Below, one piece after another: positions 30,614 to 37,758 of a stretch of DNA of 64,000 nt (the first letter of the stretch is position 1; each line of letters begins with the position of its first letter). The position numbers were made by a program, and so were the translations under genes. Source of the stretch: Gammaproteobacteria bacterium (GTDB lineage Bacteria > Pseudomonadota > Gammaproteobacteria > DSM-19610); NCBI GenBank assembly GCA_026197075.1, contig JAPHQV010000008.1, forward strand, positions 56,694 to 120,693, given 5' to 3'. A model generated the notes under the pieces. It made no database searches. It was not told the DNA's origin and saw only the letters and a program-made list of their open reading frames with translations.

Positions 30614-31204
30614 ATGAATGGTGTCGTCAGCACTGCCCCGGAACCAGAAGGCTATTATCCACCGGGTGATTTCGCCCTCTGGATCTTCATCTTCGCCGAA
30701 CTGCTGGTATTCGGGATCTTCTTCCTGGCCTACGCCTTCGCGCGCAGCGCCAACGTGGAACTGTTCAATGCCTCGCAGTTGCAGATCAACCAGCTGTCGG
30801 GCGCGGTCAATACCCTGGTCCTGATCACCAGCAGTTACTTCGTGGTGCGCGCGGTCACGGCCATCCGCATGGATGACCGCAAGCGCTGCATACGCTGGCT
30901 CTATGCCGCCATCGCCATGGGCGCCCTGTTCCTGGTCATCAAGATGGTGGAGTTCTACCATGCCGATGCCGCCGGCATCGGCATGGAGACCAATATCTTC
31001 TTCATGTTCTACCTGTCGCTGACCTTCTTCCACTTCATGCACGTGATCATGGCCATGGTGATCCTGGGTGCCATCGTGCTCAAGGCCCGCAAGGGCGGCT
31101 ACAGCGCCCATGACCACACGGGCGTGGAAACCGGGGCCTCCTATTGGCACATGATCGACCTGCTGTGGATCATTCTTTTTCCCCTGGTCTACGTCATCCG
31201 CTGA
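30614..31204 (+). CDS. Heme-copper oxidase subunit III family, NorE-like
   Basis: A 196-residue inner-membrane protein with five hydrophobic segments, recognised from GDFALWIFIFAELLVFGIFF, then LVLITSSYFVVRA, and the ending SYWHMIDLLWIILFPLVYVIR. The short five-helix form next to a small subunit-IV-like gene is the NorE/NorF pattern. That pair accompanies norCB nitric oxide reductase in denitrifiers and affects its activity (family knowledge). No norCB or oxidase subunit I gene is in the window. A hairpin spans its ribosome-binding region. Confidence 0.86.
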   Translation: MNGVVSTAPEPEGYYPPGDFALWIFIFAELLVFGIFFLAYAFARSANVELFNASQLQINQLSGAVNTLVLITSSYFVVRAVTAIRMDDRKRCIRWLYAAIAMGALFLVIKMVEFYHADAAGIGMETNIFFMFYLSLTFFHFMHVIMAMVILGAIVLKARKGGYSAHDHTGVETGASYWHMIDLLWIILFPLVYVIR

Positions 31205-31212
31205 GGCACACC

Positions 31213-31497
31213 ATGCAACAGTCCCACACACCGAGCTACTGGATCCGCCCCTGCACCTGGGTATTGCTGATCCTGCTCGCCCTGACCATCGCCGCCTGGG
31301 GTGTCGGCCAGATGAAACTTGGGGGTCTGACTGTCGTGTCCGCCATCCTGCTCTCGACCCTCGTGAAGGGGCAGATGGTGGTGGATTTCTTCATGGGCCT
31401 GATCCGGGTGCGTCCGTTCTGGCGTATCCTGATGTTCTCCTACCTGTTCATCGTCATCGCGCTGATCTGGGTGGCCTATTTCATCGGCCTGGACTGA
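31213..31497 (+). CDS. Cytochrome oxidase subunit IV-like small membrane protein, NorF-like
   Basis: A 94-residue protein with three hydrophobic segments (about 15-33, 38-55, 70-90) and the central LLSTLVKGQMVVDFFMGL segment typical of subunit IV/NorF-type proteins (lysine and a conserved Gly-Gln next to a membrane helix). The ATG at 31213 lies 8 bases after the NorE-like stop, so the two form an operon. An upstream in-frame ATG at 31144 is inside the NorE-like gene and is rejected. It is presumed to act with its neighbour at a heme-copper enzyme encoded elsewhere. Confidence 0.8.
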   Translation: MQQSHTPSYWIRPCTWVLLILLALTIAAWGVGQMKLGGLTVVSAILLSTLVKGQMVVDFFMGLIRVRPFWRILMFSYLFIVIALIWVAYFIGLD

Positions 31498-31604
31498 ACC
31501 CGCGGCCCGGGGCAACCGGTCCGGCGGGCGGAATTCAGTTTGGTTTCAGGCCGACGCGACAGGCTGTCCGTAATCCAGACATCACTTGGCCAAGGGGAGA
31601 TACC

Positions 31605-32189
31605 ATGACGACGTTCGCACGCATACTGCTCGCATTCTGTCTGCTGGTCGCGGGCCTGGCGGCCCAGGCAGAAGAAGAAGTCACCGTTGGCTTCCCCAAA
31701 GCGGGGACTCGCCTGGTCTTCGACAGGACCCTGGGGGATGAGCGCGAGACGATTACCTGGATCGTGATCGACGAGACGGCTCACCGGGGGCGTACCGTGC
31801 TGCGCCTGATCAGTGATGCCGGTTTTGAATTCTACGATGCCGAAACCAAGAGCTGGGTGGCCACCATGCTGCACGACAGGCTGCAGGAGGTCTCGCCCCA
31901 CAATGGCCAGCTGTCCTCACCCCTGTGGGTCGGCAAGTCCTGGGAGGCCAGGTTCCTGTATAGACGTCGTGATGGCAGCCAGACCGAGCAGCACCGGACC
32001 TGGACGGTCGAGGCGCGGGAAACAGTGAGCGTGCCGGCCGGCAGCTTCGACTGCTTCCGGATCCGCTCCCAGGGCGAGGCCCTGACGATTACTCTCTGGT
32101 ATGCGCCGGAACTCGACTTCTACGTCAGGCGACTGACCGAAGGGATGGTGCAGGCCGAACAGGTGCTGGTCGACTACCGGCTGCCCTGA
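31605..32189 (+). CDS. Predicted secreted protein of unknown function
   Basis: A 194-residue protein with a clear Sec signal peptide (positive start, hydrophobic core, cleavage likely after AAQA near residue 22). The mature part looks all-beta: GTRLVFDRTLGDERETITWIV, WVGKSWEARFLYRRRDG, and VSVPAGSFDCFRI followed by LWYAPELDFYVRR. The segment from VPAGSFDCFRI to LDFYVRR resembles a strand pattern seen in many periplasmic beta-rich proteins of unknown role. GGGGAG 7 bases before the ATG supports the start. It follows the NorF-like gene by about 107 bases. No family name is assigned. Confidence 0.75.
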   Translation: MTTFARILLAFCLLVAGLAAQAEEEVTVGFPKAGTRLVFDRTLGDERETITWIVIDETAHRGRTVLRLISDAGFEFYDAETKSWVATMLHDRLQEVSPHNGQLSSPLWVGKSWEARFLYRRRDGSQTEQHRTWTVEARETVSVPAGSFDCFRIRSQGEALTITLWYAPELDFYVRRLTEGMVQAEQVLVDYRLP

Positions 32190-32221
32190 CACAAGGACCC
32201 ATCCCTGTTGCGCCGCTAGGG

Positions 32222-32264
32222 GCCTGTCGGACTTGCTCGCTACGATCGCCCAAGTCCGACAGGC
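32222..32264. repeat. Inverted repeat between convergent genes
   Basis: GCCTGTCGGACTTG (32222-32235) and CAAGTCCGACAGGC (32251-32264) are perfect 14-bp arms around 15 bases. The core matches 28776-28823 and 8278-8299. The DUF2970 stop codon begins just outside the right arm. The element lies between the secreted protein gene and the DUF2970 gene. Confidence 0.78.
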
Positions 32265-32266
32265 TC

Positions 32267-32485
32267 CTAGGCGGCCAGGCCCACCACCAGCTGCACCACC
32301 CCCCACAGGAGGAGGATGAACAGCAGGGTGGCCCCCAGGCCGATGAGGATATAGGCCGCGGGTCGGCCCTGGGTGAAATCCTCCTCGTGCTTGCGACTGC
32401 TCTGCACACCGAAAAAACTGGCCAGGACACTGCCGGTGACCTTGAGCAGCGAAGGCGTCTTATCCTGTCGATCCACGCGATCCAA
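32267..32485 (-). CDS. DUF2970 small membrane protein, TTG start
   Basis: A 72-residue protein with one C-terminal membrane helix (AYILIGLGATLLFILLLWGVVQLVVG) preceded by LLKVTGSVLASFFGVQS, the DUF2970 pattern. The start is read as TTG at 32485 because AGGAGG lies 7 bases upstream. The longer frame, which begins at an ATG near 32722, crosses an unrelated spacer. The function is unknown; the family occurs widely in beta- and gammaproteobacteria. It is divergent from the HD-GYP regulator gene. Confidence 0.82.
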   Translation of the reverse strand: MDRVDRQDKTPSLLKVTGSVLASFFGVQSSRKHEEDFTQGRPAAYILIGLGATLLFILLLWGVVQLVVGLAA

Positions 32486-32715
32486 GTTGTATCCTCCTGT
32501 CGATTGCACCCCGATTCTACTCCCGGGCCGGCGGCGCGGCATCCCGGGTTCAAGTTCCACCACCTGGCGCCGATACCCCTCTCCGCCTGAGCACGAAACA
32601 GCACGTAAAATTTTTGACATATTACTGTAAATTCTGAAATTTATTCTGCGGTTGCAGGGAAGCCCGCGGGAATGGCCACAGTGTGCGCCATATCCGGCAT
32701 CTAAGGGGGCCCGGA

Positions 32716-33786
32716 ATGCCATTGGTACTGATTCTCGATCAGGACGCCCAGCGTGCGTCCCATATATCGGATATTCTCCATTCGATCGACCAGCACCTGA
32801 CCATCGAGGTTTTCCAGAAGGCCGAGGCCGGACTGGCCTGGCTGCACTGGCACGGCGCCGACATGATCATCGCCGATTCACGGCTGCAGGGCGCCGAGGA
32901 ACATGTGCTCATCCAGCGCATACGGGACCTGCCCAAGGGCGGTGAGATGCCCCTGCTGATGCTCACCGATCGCGACGACCATCCGGGTCGCCAGCGGGTA
33001 CTGGAGTCCGGTGCCACGGATTTTCTCGCCAAGCCCGTGGACCGGCACGAATGCCTGGCCCGTTGTCGCAACCTGCTCACCCAGCGCAGCCAGGCCAAGA
33101 TCATCCAGGAACGCGCCCGCTGGCTGGAAAAGCGCGTGGCCGAAGCCACGGCGGAGATCCGCGTACGCGAACACGAGACCCTGCTGCGCCTGGCCAAGGC
33201 CGGCGAGTACCGCGACGAGGAAACCGGCAATCACATCATCCGCATGGCCAAGTATTCGCGGCTCATCGCCGAGGAACTTGGGCTTTCCCGGGCCGAGTGT
33301 GACTGTATCGAACTGGCCGCGCCCATGCATGACATCGGCAAGATCGGGATTCCCGACCACATCCTGCTCAAGCCCGGGCGACTCACCCATGATGAAATGG
33401 AACTGATGAAAAACCATGCCCGCATCGGGTACGAGATCCTCAAGGACAGTCCGTCCCAGTATCTGCAGATGGGCGCCATCATCGCCCTGCATCACCATGA
33501 AAAATTCAACGGCACCGGCTATCCCCAGGGCCTGGCGGGAGAGGAGATCCCCCTGGCCGCCCGCATCGTCGCCATCGCCGATGCCTATGATGCCCTGACC
33601 TCGGAACGCCCCTACAAGTCCGTGTGGACCCCACAACAGGCCATACACTATCTCAATGCCCAGAAGGGCATGCATTTCGACCCGCACTGCCTCGAGGCCT
33701 TCAATGCCCGCCTGGATCAGATCAACCGCATCCAGCACATGCTGGCGGACCAGCCCACCCTGCACCGCCAGCATCAGGGTTACTGA
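32716..33786 (+). CDS. Response regulator with HD-GYP c-di-GMP phosphodiesterase domain
   Basis: A 356-residue two-domain protein of the RpfG type. The receiver domain (about 1-120) has acidic LILDQD, the phosphoacceptor Asp in MIIADSRLQ, and the lysine in FLAKPVD. A coiled-coil linker (RARWLEKRVAEATAE) leads to the HD-GYP domain with HDIGKIGIPDHILLKPG and HHHEKFNGTGYPQGL, all metal ligands present, so hydrolysis of cyclic di-GMP is expected. AAGGGGG lies 6 bases before the ATG at 32716. No sensor kinase is adjacent. Confidence 0.93.
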   Translation: MPLVLILDQDAQRASHISDILHSIDQHLTIEVFQKAEAGLAWLHWHGADMIIADSRLQGAEEHVLIQRIRDLPKGGEMPLLMLTDRDDHPGRQRVLESGATDFLAKPVDRHECLARCRNLLTQRSQAKIIQERARWLEKRVAEATAEIRVREHETLLRLAKAGEYRDEETGNHIIRMAKYSRLIAEELGLSRAECDCIELAAPMHDIGKIGIPDHILLKPGRLTHDEMELMKNHARIGYEILKDSPSQYLQMGAIIALHHHEKFNGTGYPQGLAGEEIPLAARIVAIADAYDALTSERPYKSVWTPQQAIHYLNAQKGMHFDPHCLEAFNARLDQINRIQHMLADQPTLHRQHQGY

Positions 33787-33797
33787 CTACCCTCCCT

Positions 33798-34006
33798 GTA
33801 GGAGCGGCCTCTGGCCGCGAACCGTTCCAGGCAGGCAACGTGGGTACTGGCGCCAGCCTGGCGACCGGCACCCCGTTACGTGACACGCTGTGAATACATC
33901 CCTGTACGCTCGACGGCCGCATCCCTGCGGCCGACGGTCCCGTAACGGGGTGCCGGCCACCAGGCTTACCAGGTTCTGCCGGTTCGCGGCCAGAGGCCGC
34001 TCCTAC
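33798..34006. repeat. Three-tier nested inverted repeat
   Basis: Three concentric perfect inverted repeats fill the HD-GYP/hemH spacer. Outer 26-bp arms are at 33798-33823 and 33981-34006 (the GTAGGAGCGGCC type seen at 17453). Middle 16-bp arms are at 33865-33880 and 33941-33956 (CCGGCACCCCGTTACG). The inner GGCCGCA-TCCC-TGCGGCC is at 33915-33932. The whole 209-base element could fold into one long stem. It reads as a REP insertion into an older repeat, or a composite mobile palindrome. No gene is seen within it. Confidence 0.85.
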
Positions 34007-34059
34007 GGGGCCCGCAAAGTGCGCTACAAGGCAAGGCCGAATTCGCTACACTAGGCGCC

Positions 34060-35172
34060 ATGACCACATACCAGAACAGCGCTGATTTCCGGCACGACCA
34101 GGCGGGATGCCTGGGCGTGCTCGTCACCAACCTCGGCACCCCCGATGCCCCTACGCCGAAGGCACTGCGCCGCTACCTGGCCGAGTTCCTGTGGGATCCG
34201 CGCGTGGTGGAGATGCCGCGCCCCCTGTGGTGGCTGATCCTGCACGGGGTCATCCTGCGCTTCCGCCCCGCGCGCGCCGCGCGTGCCTACCAGACGGTGT
34301 GGAGCGAGGCCGGTTCGCCGTTACTGCAATTCTCGCGTCAGCAGGAGGCCGCCCTGCGCGCGAGCCTGCAACATGCCCTGCCCGGACCGGTACAGGTGGC
34401 CCTGGGCATGCGCTATGGCAATCCATCCATTGAACAGGGCCTGGAGGAACTGCGCCAGGCGGGTGCCCGCCGCATCCTGGTGTTACCCCTCTATCCCCAG
34501 TACTCGGCCACCACCAGCGCCTCCACCCTGGACGCCGTGAGCGCCGTACTGCGCCGCTGGCGCTGGGTACCGGACCTGCGTTTCGTCTCCCACTACCCCG
34601 ATGACCCCGGCTATATCCAGGCACTCGCCAACAGCATTCGCGAGCATCGGGCCGCCCATGGTGACGCCGACCAATTGCTGTTCTCGTTTCACGGCATCCC
34701 CAAGCGCTACCTGCTCAATGGGGATCCCTACCATTGTGAATGCCACAAGACCGCGCGCCTGGTGGCGGAAGCACTCGGCCTCGAAAGCGATCGACACCAA
34801 CTGGTGTTCCAGTCCCGTTTCGGCCGCGAGGAATGGCTGCAACCCTACTGTGACAAGACCTTGCAGGCCCTGCCTGGTCAAGGAGTGAAATCGGTGCAGG
34901 TGGTGTGTCCCGGCTTTTCCGCCGATTGCCTCGAAACCCTGGAGGAGATCGCCGAGCAAAACCGTGAATTGTTCCTGCAGGCCGGCGGCGAGCGCTTCGA
35001 ATACATCCCCGCCCTGAATGCCCGCGAGGATCATATCCAGGCCCTGACGCGCCTGATCCTGCGGCACGCCCAGGGCTGGCCCGAATCGGCCTCCGACTGG
35101 GATGCCGCCCGGCTTGCCCGCGAATCCCAGGAGACCCTGGCCCGGGCCCGGGCCCTCGGTGCCGAGCGCTGA
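34060..35172 (+). CDS. hemH: Ferrochelatase
   Basis: Inserts ferrous iron into protoporphyrin IX in the last step of protoheme synthesis. The 370-residue protein has the N-terminal VLVTNLGTPDAP, LPLYPQYSATTSAS, the active-site His segment LLFSFHGIPKRYL, and FQSRFGREEWLQPY, all in usual order and spacing. There is no C-terminal cysteine cluster of the [2Fe-2S] type. It is followed after 4 bases by the DUF523 gene, so the two are probably co-transcribed. Confidence 0.97.
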   Translation: MTTYQNSADFRHDQAGCLGVLVTNLGTPDAPTPKALRRYLAEFLWDPRVVEMPRPLWWLILHGVILRFRPARAARAYQTVWSEAGSPLLQFSRQQEAALRASLQHALPGPVQVALGMRYGNPSIEQGLEELRQAGARRILVLPLYPQYSATTSASTLDAVSAVLRRWRWVPDLRFVSHYPDDPGYIQALANSIREHRAAHGDADQLLFSFHGIPKRYLLNGDPYHCECHKTARLVAEALGLESDRHQLVFQSRFGREEWLQPYCDKTLQALPGQGVKSVQVVCPGFSADCLETLEEIAEQNRELFLQAGGERFEYIPALNAREDHIQALTRLILRHAQGWPESASDWDAARLARESQETLARARALGAER

Positions 35173-35176
35173 AACC

Positions 35177-35725
35177 ATGGGCGATCCATCCCCCAGACCT
35201 CTCGTGGGGGTGAGCAGTTGCCTGCTCGGAGAGCGGGTACGCTACGACGGGGGCCACAAACGGGAGGTATTCGTGGTGGAGGATCTGGCAGCCCGCTTCG
35301 AGCTGCTGCCCATTTGTCCGGAAATGGCCATCGGCATGGGCGTGCCGCGCCCGCCACTCCAGCTGGTACTGGAAGCCGATGGCATCCACGCCCGGGGCGT
35401 GCACGACCCCGACCTGGATGTGACCGACCGGCTGCTGGTGTTCGCCCGCGAGACCCTCCCCGGGCTGTCCCGCCTATGCGGCTATGTGTTCAAGGCCCGT
35501 TCACCCAGTTGCGGGGTCGGCAGCACCCCGGTGCTGGTCCCCGGCCATCCGTCGCGTGAGGACAGCGGCCTGTTTGCCGCGGCCCTGCAAACCGCCTTTC
35601 CCCTCCTGCCCGTGGAGCAGGAAGACCGCCTGCGCGATCCTGTTTTGCGGGATCGGTTCGTGGAACGGGTGTACCAGCACTCGCGGTTGCGTGACCAGGA
35701 ACGGGGTTCCGGCATAAACCCATGA
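35177..35725 (+). CDS. DUF523 family protein
   Basis: A 182-residue protein with the DUF523 pattern: GVSSCLLGERVRYDGGHKR near the N-terminus, LPICPEMAIGMGVPRPP, and the C-terminal KARSPSCGVGS. The conserved cysteines (SSCLLG, ICPE, PSCG) hint at a metal or iron-sulfur site, but no reaction is established in my knowledge. The ATG at 35177 lies 4 bases after the hemH stop. The open frame extends upstream inside hemH and those residues are rejected. Confidence 0.9.
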   Translation: MGDPSPRPLVGVSSCLLGERVRYDGGHKREVFVVEDLAARFELLPICPEMAIGMGVPRPPLQLVLEADGIHARGVHDPDLDVTDRLLVFARETLPGLSRLCGYVFKARSPSCGVGSTPVLVPGHPSREDSGLFAAALQTAFPLLPVEQEDRLRDPVLRDRFVERVYQHSRLRDQERGSGINP

Positions 35726-35780
35726 ATTCAGAATGGCTTTTCCATGCCGCGCGCGGGCGGCATGGGCCTGCGCATTGACT

Positions 35781-35813
35781 ATACTTATTTTTACAGCCGT
35801 ACATAATAAGTAT
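35781..35813. promoter_or_regulatory. Inverted repeat in the luxR upstream region
   Basis: ATACTTATT (35781-35789) and AATAAGTAT (35805-35813) are perfect 9-base inverted copies around 15 bases, in an AT-rich patch 23 bases before the LuxR-type start. TATACT at 35780-35785 overlaps the left arm and could be a -10 element. This may be an operator for luxR control. It does not match the lux-box consensus. Confidence 0.45.
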
Positions 35814-35836
35814 CCGCATCACACGGGAGAATGGCC

Positions 35837-36583
35837 GTGACACCAACACGCTGCCAGGAAATCATCGAGGCCATCGGACAGGCGGGGGATGTAGAAGCCA
35901 TACACGGGGTATGCGCCGATCTCACCCGCGAATGCGGCTTCGAGCAGTTCATCTACGCCGCCAGCGTACCCACCTCCTTCGTGAAACCGTCGCTGATCAT
36001 CATCAGCGGCTATGCCCGGGAATGGCGTGAGCATTACAACAACCAGCACTACATGGGTGTGGACCCCACGGTGGCCTGGTGTGCCCACAACATACTGCCC
36101 CTGAACTGGGTACACCTGGAAGCGGATGCCCATGGCAACCCGCAACTTAACCAATTCATGAGCGACGCCCGGGATTTCGGCCTCAGCAGCGGCGTAAGTT
36201 TCCCCATCCATACGGCGCAGGGCGATTCGGCCATGCTGAGCCTGGCCAGTCCCGAGCAGCATGGCAAGGCGCAGCCACGCATCGTCGAGGCCATGCCCTA
36301 TGGCCAGCTGTTTACCGCCTACCTTCATGAAACGGTACGTCGCGTCTTCGCCGACCAGATGCTGCCGGTCTCCCGCGCGGACCTGACCCCACGGGAACAG
36401 GAATGCCTGCTCTGGGTCACGGAGGGGAAGACCACCTGGGAAACCTCGCAGATCCTCAACATCTCCGAACGCACCGTGACCTTTCACCTGCAGAACACCG
36501 TCGAGAAGCTCGGCGTGGTCAACCGCCAGCAGGCCGTGGCCCGCGCCGTGGCGATGGGCATCATCCGTCCGCAATACAATTGA
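35837..36583 (+). CDS. LuxR-family acyl-homoserine-lactone receptor/regulator
   Basis: A quorum-sensing transcription factor of 248 residues. The N-terminal autoinducer domain keeps the residues typical of true AHL receptors: Trp and Tyr in EWREHYNNQHY, Asp-Pro in GVDPTV, Trp in LPLNWVHL and Gly in GLSSGVSFP. The C-terminal LuxR helix-turn-helix reads LTPREQECLLWVTEGK, then ISERTVTFHLQNTVEKLGV. GGGAG at 35825-35829 is 7 bases before the GTG at 35837 but only 1 base before the ATG at 35831, so GTG is preferred. It lies directly upstream of its likely cognate luxI gene on the same strand. Confidence 0.92.
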   Translation: MTPTRCQEIIEAIGQAGDVEAIHGVCADLTRECGFEQFIYAASVPTSFVKPSLIIISGYAREWREHYNNQHYMGVDPTVAWCAHNILPLNWVHLEADAHGNPQLNQFMSDARDFGLSSGVSFPIHTAQGDSAMLSLASPEQHGKAQPRIVEAMPYGQLFTAYLHETVRRVFADQMLPVSRADLTPREQECLLWVTEGKTTWETSQILNISERTVTFHLQNTVEKLGVVNRQQAVARAVAMGIIRPQYN

Positions 36584-36643
36584 TGAGGCAAGCCAGGTGA
36601 TGCTGTATACCTGGCCCCAACCACAAAGAAACCCCGCCCCGCC

Positions 36644-36663
36644 AACTGTAGGATCCTACAGTT
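36644..36663. promoter_or_regulatory. lux box upstream of the luxI-type gene
   Basis: AACTGTAGGATCCTACAGTT is a perfect 20-bp palindrome that differs little from the classical Vibrio fischeri lux box. It lies 57 bases before the luxI-type ATG. A weak -10 (TGTACT, 36686-36691) would put its centre about 44 bases before the start of transcription, as for LuxR-type activation. It is expected to be bound by the adjacent LuxR-type protein. Confidence 0.85.
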
Positions 36664-36720
36664 ACCCTGCACCCCCCCTTCGTCGTGTACTGGCCCCCTA
36701 TCCTACTGGAGGGTACAACG

Positions 36721-37341
36721 ATGAGTCAGATACTGATGGCAGGTGGCGATCAACCCGGTTTCGATCCCGCAACCCTGGAACACATGTTCGCGTTCCGACA
36801 CCACATCTTCCATGATCGGCTGGGTTGGGATGTCACCAGCGATCGCGGACTGGAATACGATCATTTCGACCAGCTCGACCCGGTGTATTTGCTGGCCCGT
36901 GACGGCAAACAGCGCGTCGAAGGCTGCTGGCGTATCCTGCCCACCACCGGGCCCTACATGCTGCGGGACACCTTCCCTCAACTGCTCGGTGACACGCCAG
37001 CGCCCTGCGCAGCCAGCGTCTGGGAGTTGAGCCGTTTCGCCGTGGAACCGGGTGACAGCGGATGCAGCCAGGCCCGTCTCAACCAGGTGGCCATGGATAT
37101 GATGCGGCGTGCCTACGACTTCGCGATCGAGCATCACATCAGCCACTACGTCACCGTAACCAGTGTCGCCCTGGAGCGGCTCATGAAGGCCGGTGGCATT
37201 CCCTTGTTACGACTTGGCGATGGAAAGGCCCAGCGCATCGGAAAGGTGCTTACCGTAGCCTGCTGGATCGCCATCGACGAGACCCTGCACCAGGCGCTCT
37301 ACCCTGCACAGGAAGTCGCCGGAACACGGCACGCGGCATGA
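36721..37341 (+). CDS. LuxI-family acyl-homoserine-lactone synthase
   Basis: Makes an acyl-homoserine lactone from S-adenosylmethionine and an acyl donor. The 206-residue product carries the invariant family residues: Arg, Phe and Trp in FRHHIFHDRLGW, Glu/Asp/Asp in LEYDHFDQLD, Arg in GCWRILPTTGP, and Glu/Arg in VWELSRFAV. GGAGGG lies 7 bases before the ATG at 36721. Downstream, the stop overlaps the start of a small Cys-rich gene as ATGA. A lux-box palindrome upstream predicts positive autoinduction. The acyl-chain specificity cannot be read from sequence. Confidence 0.93.
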   Translation: MSQILMAGGDQPGFDPATLEHMFAFRHHIFHDRLGWDVTSDRGLEYDHFDQLDPVYLLARDGKQRVEGCWRILPTTGPYMLRDTFPQLLGDTPAPCAASVWELSRFAVEPGDSGCSQARLNQVAMDMMRRAYDFAIEHHISHYVTVTSVALERLMKAGGIPLLRLGDGKAQRIGKVLTVACWIAIDETLHQALYPAQEVAGTRHAA

Positions 37342-37742
37342 AGGTCCTGGTCCTTGGCAACCTCGAGCAGGCGCGCGCCCTGCTCGAACCGGAAAGCAAA
37401 GAGGCGCGCACGGTTTTCCATTGCAGAAAGGATATCCGGGTCACCCGATCGTTCAGCCCGATCGACCCGCCCGACTGGATCCTCATTGAAGAGAAGGTAA
37501 TGCCAGGGAAAGGCATACCACTGCTCCAGTCCCTTTTGGCAATGGACTTTTATACCCAGCCTCACCCCGCTTGCACCACCTGCCGCCTGGAGCGGGACCA
37601 ACGGGGCCAGGTACGGCTGCATTGCGGCCTGCGTCAGCAGCACCACACTCCGTCACCTGCCAGGCGCGGCGGTGACCCCCTGCAGGGGGAAGCCGCCATC
37701 TGCTTCGAGTACCAGGCGCCCCTGCGGCGGACTGGAAATTGA
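37338..37742 (+). CDS. Small Cys-rich protein translationally coupled to luxI
   Basis: I do not recognise this gene. The 134-residue product starts MKVLVLGNLEQARALLEPES, a strand-helix opening, and has a central CTTC pair (Cys79, Cys82) with His76 nearby and then LHCG (His95, Cys96), a possible zinc site. The C-terminal third is Arg/Pro-rich with low complexity. Its ATG overlaps the luxI stop (ATGA), so it is made from the same transcript and very probably works in the same circuit. No helix-turn-helix, membrane segment or enzyme motif is seen. Confidence 0.75.
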   Translation: MKVLVLGNLEQARALLEPESKEARTVFHCRKDIRVTRSFSPIDPPDWILIEEKVMPGKGIPLLQSLLAMDFYTQPHPACTTCRLERDQRGQVRLHCGLRQQHHTPSPARRGGDPLQGEAAICFEYQAPLRRTGN

Positions 37743-37758
37743 TCGGCGCTGACATGAA

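Noticed and set aside
33787..34059. Integron attC-like site in the nested palindrome
   Set aside because: There is no integrase or cassette gene, arms are perfect rather than attC-like with bulges, and the outer arms match a dispersed REP type.
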